A stretch of DNA of 64,000 nucleotides from contig OX328101.1 of the NCBI GenBank assembly GCA_946811185.2, forward strand, positions 23,296,122-23,360,121, read 5' to 3'. The stretch comes from Hippopus hippopus. Lineage: Eukaryota > Mollusca > Bivalvia > Cardiida > Cardiidae. Position 1 is the first letter of the stretch, and every line of letters begins with the position of its first letter. The notes beneath the pieces were generated by a model that was not told the origin of the DNA, searched no databases, and was given only the letters and a program-made list of their open reading frames with translations. Made by a program: the position numbers and the translations under genes. Shown here in pieces: positions 1 through 10,135 of this stretch.

Positions 1-13
1 ACGCGGGACCCCT

Positions 14-76
14 ATTTATATGGGAAAGTAGCCAGTTTAATGGAAAGAGTCTGTAGCGTATGCTGGTCAATAAACT
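14..76 (+). repeat. S3 SINE fragment (possible)
   Basis: The stretch around ATGGGAAAGTAGCCAGT resembles the middle of the S3 SINE at 29852-30075 (ATGTGGGAAAGCAGCCAGTG followed by TGGAAAGAAT). Both ends are missing, so this is a weak call from one short diverged segment. Confidence 0.3.
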
Positions 77-264
77 CCATTAATGCGTCTATGTGTCCAA
101 AGATGCAATTTAGCCGCTGTGATAAATTTGAAATATAGTTAAAAACGGCAATAAGGACAAGGAAACCCAAACAAACAAAGCACAAGATGAGTTTCATCAT
201 AATTCTATTTTTTAGGCCCATTTCCTATTAATAACTACTCATAACCTACTGTCTTTCAATCCAG

Positions 265-399
265 ATCCAAAACCAAAGCAAAAAGATATAGAGCCCGTAA
301 AAGAACCCTTAGTGATACCCTTGGAGCCCTATCCCATCACATTTGGTCCTCCCAGCCCACCAGCCATCACAGATGTTGAGAAACACTTTGATCATCATG
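265..399 (+). CDS. Gene 1, penultimate exon (proline-rich segment)
   Basis: Internal coding exon of 135 nt. It follows a pyrimidine-containing acceptor ending TTTCAATCCAG and ends at a strong donor, CATG|GTGAGT. Only one frame is open: two bases, then 44 codons, then one base. The peptide is rich in proline (about 10 of 44 residues, with PKPK, PLEPYP and GPPSPP) and ends in an acidic/His stretch, DVEKHFDHH. The leftover G joins the first two bases of the exon at 1453 to make a Gly codon, so the two exons are in phase. A proline-rich stretch like this is usually disordered and often a ligand for SH3 or WW domains, but that is inference. The gene must begin to the left of the window. Function not recognised. 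Confidence 0.6.
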
Positions 400-610
400 G
401 TGAGTGTCGATGGCTTTAGAGTCAAGTGGTGAAAATTTTGCTATAAAAGGTGTAAATGACAATTTTAATGATAACATTCTCAGGTTAATTCTTGATAAAT
501 GCTTGAAGCTTGGTGTAGATACGAGATCAGACTGCGTGCTTTCTTTGCAAATTGACCTTGAGACTTTGCCGACCGCTATGGCGATGGACGAGTGAAGAGT
601 AAAAGAGCGG

Positions 611-874
611 TACTTTGGCAAAAGGGGTTTTAGTGCATCTCTGTGGGGCATGATACCGAGCAAATTATCATAAAAATATGAACCCTTACAATCAATTTTG
701 TATAATAACCGACAGAATCATGAGGCAGACTGGTCCTTTGACATGCAGAAAATTGACCAATAGCAAAAGGTTTCGACCCAGGTTAGTCTGCGCGGACTGT
801 GCAGGCTGATCTGGATCGATAATTTTTGTAGATATATTAAGCCCCCTTTTCACAGAGCATGGCTCATATACAAG
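611..874 (-). mobile_element. MITE-C copy in gene 1 intron
   Basis: Right end is intact (TTAAGCCCCCTTTTCACAGA then GCATGGCTCAT). The left end is eroded to TTTGGCAAAAGGGGTTTTAG. The hairpin CTGCGCGGACTGTGCAGGCT lies near the right end. Whole element sits inside the 1,053-bp intron. Confidence 0.75.
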
Positions 875-1452
875 TGGATTCTTATGCCATATTAATAAAC
901 GTTCCTTTAAAAATCGGGAATCTTTAAATATCAATTCTTTTTTTACAAGATATCTAATCAGATTTCCGAACATTAAAGAAAGAAGTTCTGTGCAACTTTA
1001 TCTTTGTTTGCATTGTTTGCAATCAAAGGTTTTGCTACTGGCTATTCGGGTTTTATCATGATTATTTTCTATTCCGCATATCTAATATTGATTGCATGCT
1101 CCAGGTGCATAAGATTCTTTTGCAGGAATACATGACACATGCACATCTCTCTCTCTCTCAACAAAAAAATGAACAGATAGATAAATAAAATATATCAGCT
1201 TGCTGTAAAAAGTGGGGTTTTTTTTATTCTCATCGACCATTTACACGAAAGAGAAAGGAAGCAAATTTGAGATAAATCATTAAACACCATCTCAATATTG
1301 TTTCGTATTCCAGAACCTAATCACACTCTGTCTAAATGAAAGAATGGGTAATTTTTTTTTTCACAAACCAATTTAGTATTGTCCGTTATCTTGTTCATGT
1401 TAAATATGAAAAAACGTATTTTAGAAGAAAATCCATGTCTTCCTTATTATAG
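875..1452. other. Remainder of gene 1 intron, nothing recognised
   Basis: AT-rich sequence with a short CT run (1145-1160) and homopolymer tracts; ends in the TTATTATAG acceptor. No further element or exon seen. Confidence 0.5.
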
Positions 1453-1871
1453 GTCAACTGTATTCAGCAAGAAGGGGCCGCCGAGTGTCCAGGGAGTTCG
1501 AAGACTTAACTCTTCCTTCACGATCAAAATCATTTTTATCCGATGAACATGGCTCTGAGCCCCACACACGAAGGCGAGTCTATTCAATGTCCCACGCACA
1601 GAATCTTCAAAGCAGAAAAGATAGGAGCCGTAGCGGACATGCGAGTCCTCGAATGTCGCCCGATTTGAGAAGGAAAGTGCTCGGATCAGTAAAAGCAAAG
1701 AAGAGCAGTAACTCTAGTGGATCGCGAGAAAGTATCAGTGACAGCATTAGCTCCCTTGAAGAGTTACACTGGGTGGGAGAACCGGAAGCTATACATTCGA
1801 TACGCAGACCTCGGAAAACAGTGGAAGAACAGGATTTTGAAAGCGAATTACACAGACTTCACTTACACTGA
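1453..1871 (+). CDS. Gene 1, last exon (Ser/Arg-rich C-terminal tail)
   Basis: Terminal coding exon beginning after the acceptor TCCTTATTATAG, in phase 1 with the exon ending at 399, and running 138 codons to TGA at 1869-1871. There is no membrane segment or signal. The tail is basic and serine-rich, with several sites of the basophilic-kinase type (RRVS, RRRVYS, RSKS), an SSNSSGSRES serine run, and a final acidic/hydrophobic segment (SSLEELHWVGE). It opens with RRGRRVSREFEDLTL, which resembles the start of the last exon of gene 2 (RGKGRRRSRELEDLHL). The codon pattern and the phase match support a real gene, and the composition suggests a cytoplasmic, phosphorylated, disordered tail. I cannot name the family. 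MITE-A and a MITE-B-type dimer lie directly downstream and could be part of the 3' UTR. Confidence 0.65.
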
Positions 1872-1962
1872 TAAAATGGTTTCGAAAACTTCAAATGTGG
1901 ATCATTTTTTACATTTTTTTATTGCAATATTCCTGGCAATCGAGTTTCCTTCGTCTGATAGC

Positions 1963-2075
1963 AGACAACTTTTGAAAACATTGTGGCAAAAGGAGAAATT
2001 GCTCGTAACGAGCAATTTCTCTTTTTGCAACGATGTTTTCACTCATATTCACAAATTAAGTGTTAGTTATTTTGA
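1963..2075 (+). mobile_element. MITE-A, central hairpin and part of right arm
   Basis: The palindrome variant centred on AAATTGCTCGTAACGAGCAA is retained, with TTTTGAAAACATTGTGG on its left. Both ends are missing. It lies about 90 bp past the stop codon of gene 1. Confidence 0.65.
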
Positions 2076-2190
2076 AAGTTGATAATCGGTATTTTTCAAG
2101 GATATGTTAAAATTCGTCTGCTAGCAGGTTCATAAGGACTTCATAGTTATATGGAGTTAACCGCTATAGGTGCTATTCACGAATTGAGTT

Positions 2191-2470
2191 GGATTATAGA
2201 ACCTCAACTCTCCCGTACTGTAGACGACACAAGAAGCTTTTTTTGGACAGTGTAGATCAAATATCAGATTGCATAGAACCTACAGTCTGATCTCTGATCT
2301 ATACTGTCTATGACTCTATTCTAGATTATAGAACATCAAATCTTTCCGTTCTGTAGAAGACACAAGGAGCTTTTGTGGACAGTGTAGATCAATATCAGAT
2401 TGCATAGAACCTGCAGTCTGATCTCTGATCTACACTGTCCATGGTTTTATTCAGGCTAGATTATGACCGA
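2191..2470. repeat. Tandem dimer of a MITE-B-type hairpin unit (132 bp period)
   Basis: Two units begin with GATTATAGAAC (2192 and 2324), and the start of a third unit, GATTATGACCG, is seen at 2459. Each carries the hairpin GACAGTGTAGATCA...GATCT(A)CACTGTC, around AGATTGCATAGAACCT. The unit relates to the element at 56479-56694, so this is a duplicated piece of that B subfamily. Confidence 0.7.
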
Positions 2471-2479
2471 ACGGGCTAT

Positions 2480-2867
2480 CCATCTTGCAGCGGAAGCGTA
2501 TTAGCCGCTTCTGATAGAGAAAGTGTTTTAAGATCAATTTTATGATGCACAGATTGAGTTATTTGATCGTAGTTATACCCTAGTTGATTTTTCTTTCTCT
2601 CTCTCTCTCTCTCTCAACAAATCAGGTTTGAAAATACATTAAACATTTCGCGGATGTTTAATGTGACAATTGGCATAAAATGGTTTAGCTATCAGATTTT
2701 TTTTCAGTATATCTCCTTCGTAGTTTTGAGCTTGCTTGTCAAATTAAATTCAATAATTTCAGTCATATGGAGAGAAAATGCTTGCACAAGGATAGAGAGA
2801 TCTTAAATTATGTACATGTGTAAAAGGTCGGGCAATTTTAAGACAGAAATAAATAAATAAATAACAA
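2480..2867. other. No gene or named repeat seen
   Basis: AT-rich; contains a CT run (2597-2614) and AAAT units with overlapping AATAAA motifs at 2847-2863. These could serve as a distal polyadenylation signal for gene 1, but the distance (about 980 bp from the stop) makes this uncertain. Confidence 0.35.
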
Positions 2868-3132
2868 TGAGTCATTCTCTGTGAAAAGGGGGCTTAATGC
2901 ATTTGCAAGAAGTATCGACTCATGTCAGACTGCGCAGTCCGTGCAGGCTAACCTTGGCCGAAACTTTTTGCTTTTCGTAAATTTTCTACATGTCAAAGGG
3001 CCAGTGTAGCTCATGATTCAGTAGATTATTGAACAAAACGGATTTTATTAATCTATAATACTGTGATGACTTGCCTGGTATCATGCATCACGAAGATGCA
3101 TTAAGACCCATTTTCACAGAGCATGGCTCAAA
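2868..3132 (+). mobile_element. MITE-C copy, both ends present
   Basis: Begins ATGAGTCATTCTCTGTGAAA and ends CACAGAGCATGGCTCA. The hairpin (CTGCGCAGTCCGTGCAGGCT) is near the left end, opposite to the next two copies. Confidence 0.85.
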
Positions 3133-3186
3133 TATATACTCTCAAAAAGGCGTCTGTGTTTTTTTAACAAAATTTCTTTACTTATA

Positions 3187-3452
3187 CATGAGCCATGCTG
3201 TGACAAAAGGGGGCTTAATGCATCTCCGTGATCCATGGTACCAAGAAAGCCATCACATACTTATGGATCCATAATATTCACTTTTTTTAACAACCAACTT
3301 AATCATAAGATAGACTGGTCCTTGGGCATACAGAAAATTGACCAATAGCGAAAAGTTTCGGCCCAAGTCAGCCTGCGCGGATTGCGCAGGCTGACCTTGG
3401 TGGACACTTTTCGCAGATGCATTAAGCCCCCTTTTCACAGAGCATGGCTCAT
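3187..3452 (-). mobile_element. MITE-C copy, complete
   Basis: ATGAGCCATGCTGTGACAAA at the left, CACAGAGCATGGCTCAT at the right. Hairpin CAGCCTGCGCGGATTGCGCA lies near the right end. Includes the internal landmark TTATGGATCCATAA. Confidence 0.9.
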
Positions 3453-3704
3453 ATATATGTGTGCATGTCATGTTTGTATTATAATCATGCACTAATCCAT
3501 TACTGTAGACTCTATAGACTGTTTCTTGACCGACTCAAAACAACATGTATAAGAAATTACCCACAAGGTAAGCATTTGATGGAAAAGAAAATATCGCTAG
3601 GATGGAAAATAAAGTGGGAAAAAGATCAATGGCTTGAAACGAGCTATTGCTCCTTTTTCTTACAATACTTTACAAACATGTCGGCTGTAATGAGTCAAAA
3701 ATAA

Positions 3705-3971
3705 TTGAGCCATGCTCTGGCAAAAGGGGGCTTCAAGCATCTCCGTGTTGTATTATACAAAACAAGCCATCACATACTTATGGATACATAATAGCCACTT
3801 TTTCAATAACCGACTTAATCATGATCTAAACTGGTCCTTGGACATACATAAAATTGACCAATAACGAAAAGTTTTAGCCCAGGTCAGCCTGCGCGGAATG
3901 CGCAGGCTGACCTGGGTCGATACTTTTCGCAGATGCATCAAGCCCCCTTTTTTTTCACAGAGCATGGCTCA
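3705..3971 (-). mobile_element. MITE-C copy, complete
   Basis: Third C copy within 1.1 kb and the same orientation as the one before. It has a well-preserved hairpin (AGCCTGCGCGGAATGCGCAG) and an extended T run in the right arm. Confidence 0.9.
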
Positions 3972-3997
3972 GGTTATGTTCATACAGTAGTGGTTTA

Positions 3998-4240
3998 TCT
4001 TAACCCCTTACCAAACAATCGAGTGTTTTAACGTACCTGAAACAGAGGGGCTTTATAAGACATAATTGGAAATAGACCGGGAGTGGGAGAATCGCTTGTA
4101 ACCACCACTTTCTCCTTTTCCTACAATATCATCTACCCTTTGCAAGAAAAATCCCTTTCTGAGTCATAGAGCGTCTGTCGTATACCATTGCCCTTTATTT
4201 AGACCAGTTTAAAATTTTGTCGTGTGATAAAGAATTAGTT
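3998..4240 (+). mobile_element. MITE-A copy, full length but diverged
   Basis: Starts TTAACCCCTTACCAAACAAT and ends AATTTTGTCGTGTGATAAAG. The central palindrome is degraded on its left arm (GTGGGAGAATCGCTTGTAAC). Confidence 0.75.
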
Positions 4241-4470
4241 AACTATATAACAGACGACAACAATTTAGACTTGTCCATTCTGAAAGCATTTGCGGACATT
4301 AAATTAGATGTTTATCACTTAGTGGAATAATATCTTTCAAAAGGTAGAAAAAACTGTGGAAAAAGAAGAAAATGCTGGTAACCAGCATTTCCTCCTTTTC
4401 CCACAACGCTTTCAAAAGCCCCATTGCTCAGTGACGTTAAAAACTCGGGATTGTGTTAGCTAAAGGGAAA
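4241..4470 (-). mobile_element. MITE-A copy, opposite orientation to its neighbour
   Basis: Central palindrome GAAAATGCTGGTAACCAGCA is nearly perfect. It lies immediately after the preceding copy, and the ends are eroded. Confidence 0.75.
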
Positions 4471-5329
4471 TAACTTAAGAAAAGTACCGTTTTGTGGCAT
4501 TTGTCGAAGACAATGCCACTATGAGTTCAATACTGAATTTTGAAGACCGTGTATCGTATTTTGTGCAAAGCCGAAGGAAATAAACCCAATTGAACTCAAT
4601 TTTTCTCATACAAATGAGTTTTTCGATAGCACTTAGAAATGTAATTGGAAATGGCATATCAAATTACACTGGATGAGGCCATCGAACGTGGAAATACTTC
4701 TTTTTAACTGAAAATAGCCTCACCCGCTAATAGCCTTCTATTGGCGCAATGATACACAAAATTTGTCCACAGACCGCCTGGTCTCGGGCTTTTGCGTTCC
4801 AAAATCAGTTTGTCCCTGGGCTTGTTCGTCCCATGATTGCGTGCTACTCCATTCGATTGTGCATGAATATTTATAGATCGAAATAATTGATTGTAATGTT
4901 GGGAATTAGATCTTTACGACCAAAGATATCTCAAAATCATAGTTTTCAGGAACAAACTAAATTTCATTCCATATATTCATATGGTTTCTCTCTCTACCCA
5001 TCATGTATCCTACTGTCAAGGGACATTACTCATGATTCCTCCTGAATGATCAAAGGGAGACCACCAATACACAAATAATCCTGACTCTGTCATGAGTACT
5101 CTGCCTTCAACCAAAAAATGTATTAATTTGCTTAGTAGGTTGATTTTCAAGCCAATATTTGAACAATATTTCTCTTTTTCTTTCATATAATTATTAATTC
5201 CACACAATGGCCTTCTAGACAATGCCACTCCAGTGTTTTCAACGCTTTGATTTATAGACTTGTGGAATAGCTGTCAAACAATAAAGCGATAAATTTAAGT
5301 CACTCTGTGTTGTTGTGAGCATTTCAGTT
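4471..5329. other. No gene or repeat recognised
   Basis: Unassigned 860 bp. Open frames here are short, start without ATG or lack splice context. Confidence 0.4.
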
Positions 5330-5510
5330 AAACCCTTGTGGCTCTGAACACGAATTTAGTTGCTTGGGCAGACAGTGTAGACCAAGATCACAATGCACCG
5401 GACGTACAATTAGACCTAGGATCAACACTGTGTGCTTTTGTGACAGATGAAATTACGAAAACGTCTTTTGAAATTGCAAAATTTGCTTTAGTATCCGACT
5501 GAAAATGTCC
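5330..5510 (+). mobile_element. Degenerate MITE-B
   Basis: CAGACAGTGTAGACCAAGAT and CTAGGATCAACACTGTGTGC are the decayed hairpin outer arms. The internal core is largely lost. Confidence 0.5.
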
Positions 5511-5749
5511 AGTGTGTACATTTAGCTTTGCAAGGGTACAGACCTAACACGCAGATTTAATGATAAGAATTTTTTATTGGCAACTTTATTTATGTTGGTA
5601 CTACTTCGTTTTATGGTTTGTTTCTTCAGCTATGAAATCGCTTTGATTTCTTACTTAAAATTCACAAGATTATGGATCCTGTCTAAGGTCAAATAAAGGT
5701 CAAGTAAACTAACAGAATCAGTTTGCATATATTACACGGTATTTAGGGC

Positions 5750-5960
5750 TATATCAAACAATCCCTCGTGTTAAAGACCATGTAGAATATAGCGTTTAAA
5801 AACGTTGTGGAAAAAGGAGAAATGCTATTTACCAGCATTTTCTCCTTTTCCCATAACATTTTCTATCATTCCAAAGACGGAGTTCATATTTTCAGCTACA
5901 TTTGATCTGTCTACAAATATTTTCAATTTGGTTGAGTGTAAATGTTGTCGTTTCGTAAAA
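5750..5960 (+). mobile_element. MITE-A copy, left end diverged
   Basis: Hairpin GGAGAAATGCTATTTACCAG with a mismatched centre. CAAACAATCC is kept at the left, while the right end fades after CAATTTGG. Confidence 0.65.
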
Positions 5961-5989
5961 ACTTAAGTCTTTTACAATCTAAATAATTA

Positions 5990-6220
5990 CAGACTTGCTC
6001 ATATTGAAATAATTTGCAGACGACAAATGAAACATGACTCAATTGAATGGATTTGGAAGAGTAAGGATAAAAAACATCGGAGAAAATGAAGAAAAAAGTT
6101 TTTCGTCTTCAAAGACAAGCCTTTTTTTCCTTTGAGTGACATTGAATTTGTCGTCTGCAAAAGATTTTTGTTGCGACGAGTCTAAAATTTTGTCGCCTAG
6201 TAAAGAGTACACTCGGTACA
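5990..6220 (-). mobile_element. Rearranged MITE-A
   Basis: Contains TTTGCAGACGACAAATGAAA at the left and again, inverted, GAATTTGTCGTCTGCAAAAG plus AAAATTTTGTCGCCTAGTAA at the right. It therefore has two right-end segments facing each other and no normal centre. Confidence 0.6.
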
Positions 6221-6309
6221 AGCAATCTCTACTTGTACCGCAGTGTTTTCAAAACTATTCCTTTAAAAGACGAAAAAGGTTTCATCTGTAGGTAGAAAGG
6301 TTGTATTGT

Positions 6310-6535
6310 TTAATCTTTTACTACACTATCCAGACTTTCAAAGACCCTGAGGGAAAAGCCTTTTGAAAACATAGTGGGAAAAAAGCAGGTAACTAGCATT
6401 TTGTCTTCTCCCTGCGTTATCTACACTATCAAGGACAAATCTCATTGGCTAAGCCATATTCCATTTATCATCAGTAAATGCTTTAAATTTAGACAAGTCT
6501 ATATTTTTGTTTTGGGGTCAAGAGTTTACCAAACA
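6310..6535 (+). mobile_element. MITE-A copy
   Basis: Left end TAATCTTTTACTACACTATC, then GACCCTGAGGGAAAAGCCTT. Right arm ends at GGTCAAGAGTTTA, which is also the left end of the next copy. Confidence 0.65.
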
Positions 6536-6745
6536 CACCGGGTTTTATCGACTTAATGCTTTAACAAGTCTTTTCTTCGCATTAAGGGAAAAGGAGAAAA
6601 TGCTGCAAACAACCATTGTCACTTTTTTCCTACATAGAAATCTATCCTTCCAAAAACACATTTCAATGAATGAATCACCGTTTATTTCGTCGACTGTAGC
6701 TACTTTCAAAATGGACAAGTCTAAAATTTTGTCGTTTGGTTATTA
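6526..6745 (+). mobile_element. MITE-A copy abutting the previous one
   Basis: Begins in the shared target (GAGTTTACCAAACACACC) and ends AAAATTTTGTCGTTTGGTTA. The right half of the palindrome has decayed. Confidence 0.65.
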
Positions 6746-6842
6746 TTCTGAAAATGGTAAGTTTATTATGATCATTAATGAAGTTGATCCTAAGTACAAT
6801 GTAAAAGCAGATCGATATGTTGAAGAAGAGTTTTAATAGAGG

Positions 6843-7074
6843 AGTTTAACACTTTGCCACACAATACCGAGTTTTAACGACCGTAAGAGGATGGCTTTTG
6901 AAATCATTGTGGGAAAAGGAGAAAATGCTAGTAACCAGCATTTTCTCCTTTTCCCACAATGTTTTCAATCTTATCACAGACAAATCTCACCATTTGAGCA
7001 ATATTTGGTTTATAGTCTGCAGATGCTTTCAATTTGGACCAGTCTTAAATATTGTCGTTTGGTAAAGAGTTAAA
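6843..7074 (+). mobile_element. MITE-A copy, complete and well preserved
   Basis: TTTAACACTTTGCCACACAA at the left, TTGTCGTTTGGTAAAGAGTT at the right. The palindrome from ATTGTGGGAAAAGGAGAAAA outward is almost perfect (AATGCTAGTAACCAGCATT). Confidence 0.9.
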
Positions 7075-7307
7075 CTAAGTCAAAACACAAGGCCGAAAGA
7101 TATATTCTGTTCTTTGACACTCACAAAGCCGATATCTATTCACCCTGACACAAGGCTAAACGATATCTCTACTATATTTTTGCAGTCCGATTTCGCCTAA
7201 ATACCTCCCATTAAAAAAAAAAACCTGTGTTTCAAAATGAATTTTCTAACCATTTCTGCATTAATGTTTCAAAGTTGTTTTTGCATGTTGCATGACGACT
7301 AGTCCAT

Positions 7308-7592
7308 TTGCTCTTTACCAGAAGATAAAATTTTAGACTCGTCCATATTCAAAGAATTTGCAGATGGCAAGTTAAATGTGTCTCCAATGATGTCATTTGT
7401 CATAAAAAGTGTAAAAAGGATTGTGGAAAAGACACTGTGTCTCCAATGATGTCATTTGTCATAGAAAAGGTAAAAAGGATTAAAAAGGCATAAGTACTAG
7501 CTACTAGCACTTCTCCTTTTCCCATGGTATTTTCAAAAGTTGTCCGTCCTAAAGTCATGAAAACACGGGATGGTTTGGAAAAGGATTAGTGT
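7308..7592 (-). mobile_element. MITE-A copy with internal duplication
   Basis: The segment GTGTCTCCAATGATGTCATT occurs twice, about 68 bp apart, inside the element. This expands it to about 285 bp. The centre has been rearranged to CTAGCTACTAGCAC. Confidence 0.75.
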
Positions 7593-7954
7593 TTAATATC
7601 TCTTTGCGTCACGATGACTTTACCAACATACCTACAAGGTGCAGTTAAACTTACATTGAACAAGCATTGAAAAAGTGCTTGCTGAAGCAAGGTGCTTGCC
7701 CAATGAAGGTAGGCCATATTTCAACATATTTGACTTCTATGAGAACCGAATATTCAGTGCTTACTAAATGCAGGTTGATTGCCCAGTAGAGACAGCCAGG
7801 ACGACAGGTTGTTCTGCATCTATGTCTTTTATACATGTATCATTGGAAGCGGCATCATAAATTTGTCTTGTTCTTTCTTGGATCGGTCAAAAAAAGTGAA
7901 TAAGGGAGTAACGGGATAATACTGTACGAGATAATATAAGTGAAAGAACGATAA
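7593..7954. other. No gene or repeat recognised
   Basis: Contains short GC-richer text around CCAGGACGACAGGTTGTTCT, but no splice-bounded open frame. Confidence 0.4.
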
Positions 7955-8172
7955 ACCTTAACCTTGAAACTCCTATATAAATGAAACGAAAATTTCCACT
8001 CAAAAGTAAAAACCCAAATATTAAGTTTTTGAAGTTGATTTCGCCGCAAAGAAAATACCATATCGGACAGTGTAGATCAAAGATCAGACTGCACGTTCCG
8101 TGCAGTCTGATCTTTGATCTACATTGTCTGCAAAAGGTCCGCAAGTCGCACCAAGCAGCCTAAGGATTAACC
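7955..8172 (-). mobile_element. MITE-B copy, complete
   Basis: The hairpin is GGACAGTGTAGATCAAAGAT / GATCAGACTGCACGTTCCGT, then its complement. The right end reads AGCAGCCTAAGGATTAA and the left end ACCTTAACCTTGAAACTCCT. Confidence 0.8.
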
Positions 8173-8360
8173 TTGAAACCTTTATCAAACAACCCCGTAC
8201 ATTCACGACCCTGAAGAAAAAAACTTTTGAAAACATTGTGGGGAATAAGGAAAATGCCGATAACCGTCATTTTCTCTCCTTTTCCCACACTGTTTTCTAC
8301 ACCTTATTAACAAATCTCATTATATTTACAACTTTGAATTTGTTGACTGCAGGTCATTTA
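8166..8360 (+). mobile_element. MITE-A copy directly after MITE-B
   Basis: The GGATTAACC junction is shared with the B element, consistent with both using one TTAA. The hairpin is mutated (GGAAAATGCCGATAACCGTC). Confidence 0.7.
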
Positions 8361-9090
8361 TATTAGGACAATTGCCCAAATTTTCCGTATTTAAAGCACT
8401 TACAGACAAAAATCTACTGCATCTAAAATGGAGGGGTTTGAACAAGAAATCCCAATTCGATCCCTGTCAGGGACAGTGGTCACGCGGAAGTGTCCTCACT
8501 CGTCACAACTCGGCCGATTCCGTACCTACATCTAACCTCGTATAACGGTCGTTTCCATTTGAACTGCGAATCACGTGTTCTTATACATGGCGCGCCACTG
8601 TCAGTCGTTTAGCAACGACATAAACAACCTCGATGAAGTTATTCATATCTGTTTATCTGTCGGTGAAAACTTCTATCGGATTTGATAAACCACGTTCAAT
8701 AATGAATGTACGAACTGTTTGCCAACTCAAGTTAAATATAGTTAGAAAGATTTCGATAGAAAATTGGAACTCAAGTTTTCTTTTTTAAGAGTAGCCTTAC
8801 AATTTTCAGAACGGTAAACCGGCGTATTTCCGGGTATGTACCGATCTGGTGCATATCAATCCACCAGATACAGCCGAGGGATTTGATGGCTCCCATCACC
8901 CGGGGTATGCCGAATAGAAGTGCCCTATGACAGGGCCCCGATCCAAGCACTGGTGAAACAGTTATAAAGTTACTGAGATAGTGTCGAGCGTTGAAATCGG
9001 CGTAAACCCCTATCAAAAATGCAGATGGTCGTAAAGTCTGATTTCAGCAAAGTGTAAAGCTGAAGCAATACAAGAAATTTCGTTGAAATG
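8361..9090. other. Unclassified GC-richer block
   Basis: About 8440-9015 is clearly less AT-rich than its surroundings (for example CACCCGGGGTATGCCGAATA and CACAACTCGGCCGATTCCGT). A 246-nt open frame on the minus strand has no ATG and no convincing splice sites. It could be an old repeat, a conserved non-coding piece or a decayed exon cluster. Confidence 0.35.
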
Positions 9091-9371
9091 ATATCCCCCG
9101 CCGAAAAAAAAAAAAAGATATTTTCAAAAATTTACGCGACTGCGTTTCTCAAAATCGCTCCCAGTCGGCCATTTTGCATCAAATAAAAAAAAAGTATATC
9201 GGCGGAATAGGTTATTGTGCACACGTATAAAGTTTCACGAAATTCCGTGCAATGGTATTGGAGATATTGTCCCGGACGGACACACGGACGGACAGACGGA
9301 AGGACGGACCGGCAGATGGACGGACGGACGGACAACGCTAAAACTATATCCCTCTACCTTCGGCGGGGTAT
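9091..9371. mobile_element. TIR element with CCCCGCCGAA ends
   Basis: Starts ATATCCCCCGCCGAA and ends TTCGGCGGGGTATAA, i.e. inverted termini of about 13 bp. Inside are an A run and a GGAC-type tetranucleotide tract (9273-9333). It has no coding capacity. Confidence 0.65.
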
Positions 9372-9404
9372 AACAAGTAGATATGTTGTTTTAGCCAATA
9401 CATG

Positions 9405-9669
9405 TTAGCCGTGCTGTATGAAAAAGGGGGCTTAATGCATCTCCGTGATGCATGATACGAAGCAGTCGTCACATTATTATGAACCTTCTAGAATTGATTT
9501 AGTTTAACATCTGAATGGATCATGAGGTAGAGTGGTCCTTTGACAAGCAGAAAATTTACAAATAGCAAAAGGTTTCGGCCCATGTCAGCCTGCGCGAACT
9601 ACACATGCTGACATGGGTCGATACCTTTTGTAGATGCATTAAGATCCCCTTTTTCAGGGCATGGCTCAT
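9405..9669 (-). mobile_element. MITE-C copy, complete
   Basis: Left end TTAGCCGTGCTGTATGAAAA, right end AGGGCATGGCTCATG. The hairpin (CAGCCTGCGCGAACTACACA) is slightly decayed in one arm. Confidence 0.85.
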
Positions 9670-10135
9670 GTATATTTGATTACCAGTGCTTGTAGAATTT
9701 GGAGCTAGGCCGAATTAGGGTGCTTTTCCAAGCTTGACATGTCTATTTCAATAATTCAAGGTCTTAAGGTAAAACTTTCAACAACATGTATGTCTGATAC
9801 TTTATATTAGTTGATTCTCATCCATTCCACAAGGTCCTGTTTTACAGATAAAGAACACAAGGTTTACTGTAGCTTTGCTCCTCGCTTATTAGAATAAATC
9901 AAATACATGACCTGTATTGGTCAAGGTTAAGAAAAGTTGCTTTTGCAGACAATAAAAGATCAAGATCAGACTGTCCTTTGAGTGCAGTGCAGATCAATAT
10001 TACACACATAGATACCTTAGATCATAACGTTATGTTCATGTAGGATATAGATCTACATGAAAAAAAACGACCATGAAATTGTAATGTTTGGATATCGGTT
10101 TCTGGCTGGAATAGGCCAGTAGGTTAACTCAGAGT
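9670..10135. other. Mostly unassigned; one decayed MITE-B core
   Basis: At 9957-10010, AAGATCAAGATCAGACTGTC and GTGCAGTGCAGATCAA resemble a broken MITE-B hairpin. Otherwise nothing recognised. Confidence 0.4.

Noticed and set aside
404..595. 63-codon plus-strand frame in gene 1 intron
   Set aside because: It overlaps the donor region, starts without ATG and resembles nothing; likely chance.
8771..9016. 81-codon minus frame
   Set aside because: No ATG, no splice signals, no recognisable domain; kept only as an unclassified block.
9217..9408. Thr/Asp/Gly/Arg-repeat frame
   Set aside because: Reading of the GGAC tetranucleotide tract in the CCCCGCCGAA element.
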